Assembly: GCA_017428385.1 (NCBI GenBank)
Contig: JAFRQX010000046.1
Location: 1-64,000, forward strand
From: Clostridia bacterium
GTDB taxonomy: Bacteria > Bacillota > Clostridia > Christensenellales > Aristaeellaceae
DNA: 64,000 bases
Direction: 5' to 3'
Part shown: positions 62,883 through 64,000 of the stretch, in pieces
Numbering within the stretch: position 1 is the first letter of the stretch
Layout of the letters: every line of letters begins with the position of its first letter
Program-made: the position numbers and the translations under genes
Notes under the pieces: model-generated
Database searches by the model: none
What the model was told of the DNA's origin: nothing
What the model saw: only the letters and a program-made list of their open reading frames with translations

Positions 62883-64000
62883 ATGAAGATTATACCCGGT
62901 TTGGAGGAAGTGGCCCGCTACAGGGAGACGGGAGAGTATAAAGTGGTTCCGGTCAGCTGTGAGCTGTTTGCGGATATCTGTACACCGATCCAGGCGGTGC
63001 GGAAACTGAAGAATGTTTCCTCCCACTGCTTCCTGCTGGAGTCCGCTGAACCGCAGGAAACCTGGGGACGCTACACCTTCCTGGGTTATGACCCGAAGAT
63101 GAGCATCACCTGTGCGGACGGAGAAATGCGGGTGAACGAGCTGAAAATGCAGACGAAGGATCCTTCCGCAGTATTACGGCAGATCCTGGCGGAGTATAAA
63201 AGCCCCCGGATTCCCGGACTGCCGCCTTTTACCGGCGGCCTGACCGGCTACTTCTCCTATGATTACCTGAACTATTCAGAACCGACGGTTCGCCGGGAGA
63301 CAGAGGACACAGAGCATTTCCAGGACGTGGACCTGATGCTCTTCGACAAGGTGATTGCCTTTGACAACCTGCGGCAGAAGATCATCCTGATCGCGAACGT
63401 CCGGCTGGACGAGGGAGAAGCCGGATATCACCGGGCGGAGATGGAACTGGCGGAGCTGAAGAAGCTGATCACCGAAGGCGCTGAGGCTAAGGATGAGCCC
63501 GGACGACTGACAGGAGAGGTAACGCCGCTGTTCAACAAGGCAGAATACTGCGCCATGGTGGAAAAAGCCCGGCACTACATCAAGGAAGGGGACATTTTCC
63601 AGATTGTGCTTTCCAACCGGTTGAGCGCTCCCTATGAAGGCAGCCTGCTGAACATGTACCGGACGCTGCGGACGGTGAACCCTTCTCCCTATATGTTTTA
63701 CTTCTCCGGCACGGATGTGGAGGTTGCGGGGGCCAGCCCGGAGACGCTGGTGAAGCTGGAAAACGGCGTCCTGCACACTTTCCCGCTGGCGGGTACCAGG
63801 CCGAGAGGAACAACACCGGAAGAGGACCGGAAACTGGAAGAAGAGCTGCTGCAGGACGAGAAGGAACTGGCAGAGCATAACATGCTGGTGGATCTGGGAC
63901 GGAATGACCTGGGAAAGATCTCAAAATTCGGCAGCGTGCAGGTGGAAAAGTTCCACGAGGTCCTGCGGTTCTCCCACGTGATGCATATCGGCTCCACAGT
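62883..64000 (+). CDS. trpE: Anthranilate synthase component I, cut by the window edge
   Basis: TrpE converts chorismate and ammonia (from TrpG) to anthranilate, the first step of tryptophan synthesis. About 372 residues are present and the frame is open at the right edge. The feedback-inhibition motif LLESAE near residue 51, GGLTGYFSYDYLNY, GDIFQIVLSNRL and the active-site region SPYMFYF, GASPETLVKL, LAGTRPRG and DLGRNDLG are all visible. AAGGAGG lies 9 bases before the ATG. Expression is controlled by the T-box upstream. Confidence 0.97.
   Translation, partial: MKIIPGLEEVARYRETGEYKVVPVSCELFADICTPIQAVRKLKNVSSHCFLLESAEPQETWGRYTFLGYDPKMSITCADGEMRVNELKMQTKDPSAVLRQILAEYKSPRIPGLPPFTGGLTGYFSYDYLNYSEPTVRRETEDTEHFQDVDLMLFDKVIAFDNLRQKIILIANVRLDEGEAGYHRAEMELAELKKLITEGAEAKDEPGRLTGEVTPLFNKAEYCAMVEKARHYIKEGDIFQIVLSNRLSAPYEGSLLNMYRTLRTVNPSPYMFYFSGTDVEVAGASPETLVKLENGVLHTFPLAGTRPRGTTPEEDRKLEEELLQDEKELAEHNMLVDLGRNDLGKISKFGSVQVEKFHEVLRFSHVMHIGST

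Overview
The window reads as a chromosomal segment (roughly 53-55% GC by eye) of a plant-fibre-degrading member of the Clostridia (Bacillota), probably from the gut or rumen. The lineage is inferred from gene content: a glnA-nitR(ANTAR)-gltA-gltB nitrogen cluster, a tryptophan T-box in front of trpE, DapL-type lysine synthesis, YlmH, LplABC-type sugar transporters and glycosidases without signal peptides. No rRNA, tRNA, phage, conjugative element or CRISPR array was seen.

Layout. 1-4.3 kb: the 3' part of a large repeat-built surface protein and a family 5 solute-binding protein. 4.5-8.2 kb: GH36 alpha-galactosidase, a short promoter/peptide/terminator unit, and an XRE regulator. 8.2-16.2 kb: a two-gene ABC exporter, then alcohol dehydrogenase, aldo/keto reductase and a Gfo/Idh/MocA oxidoreductase around an AdhR-like MerR regulator whose operators can be read at three sites. 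16.3-24.4 kb: GH10 xylanase with AraR-like operators, then repair and modification genes (ylmH, msrA, thioesterase, HAD, QueG-like, three GNAT domains, methyltransferase), a 32-residue peptide gene and a DUF6273 protein. 24.5-31.3 kb: LacI regulator, sugar ABC importer, GH51 arabinofuranosidase and a second DUF6273 protein. 31.4-35.8 kb: MATE, SDR, NUDIX, Dus and isochorismatase-like genes. 35.8-47.2 kb: two more sugar ABC systems, a membrane AraC regulator and a PHP phosphatase. 47.3-64 kb: S23 four-helix-bundle gene, guaA, asnB, dapL, glnA-nitR-gltAB, 5'-nucleotidase and T-box-trpE.

How the parts fit. Three sugar importers, each lacking its own ATPase gene, sit with intracellular or unsecreted glycosidases (GH36, GH10, GH51), which suggests uptake of arabinoxylan and galactoside oligosaccharides followed by internal hydrolysis. 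The right-hand third handles glutamine-centred nitrogen flow: glnA and GOGAT make glutamine and glutamate, which guaA, asnB and trpE then use.

Most unusual signal. Thirteen intergenic tracts are degenerate tandem arrays with a strict 7-bp period. Several begin at or just after a stop codon, and several adjoin a long hairpin, in some cases with one arm formed by the preceding gene's last codons. One array stands in front of an intact S23/Avd-like four-helix-bundle gene (47317-47673). A second locus (40023-40244) has the same architecture, but its gene is internally deleted in frame to 19 codons, and it carries a sequence matching the last codons and stop of guaA, the gene beside the intact copy. 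This looks like a full-length/deleted pair of an undescribed repeat-associated element.
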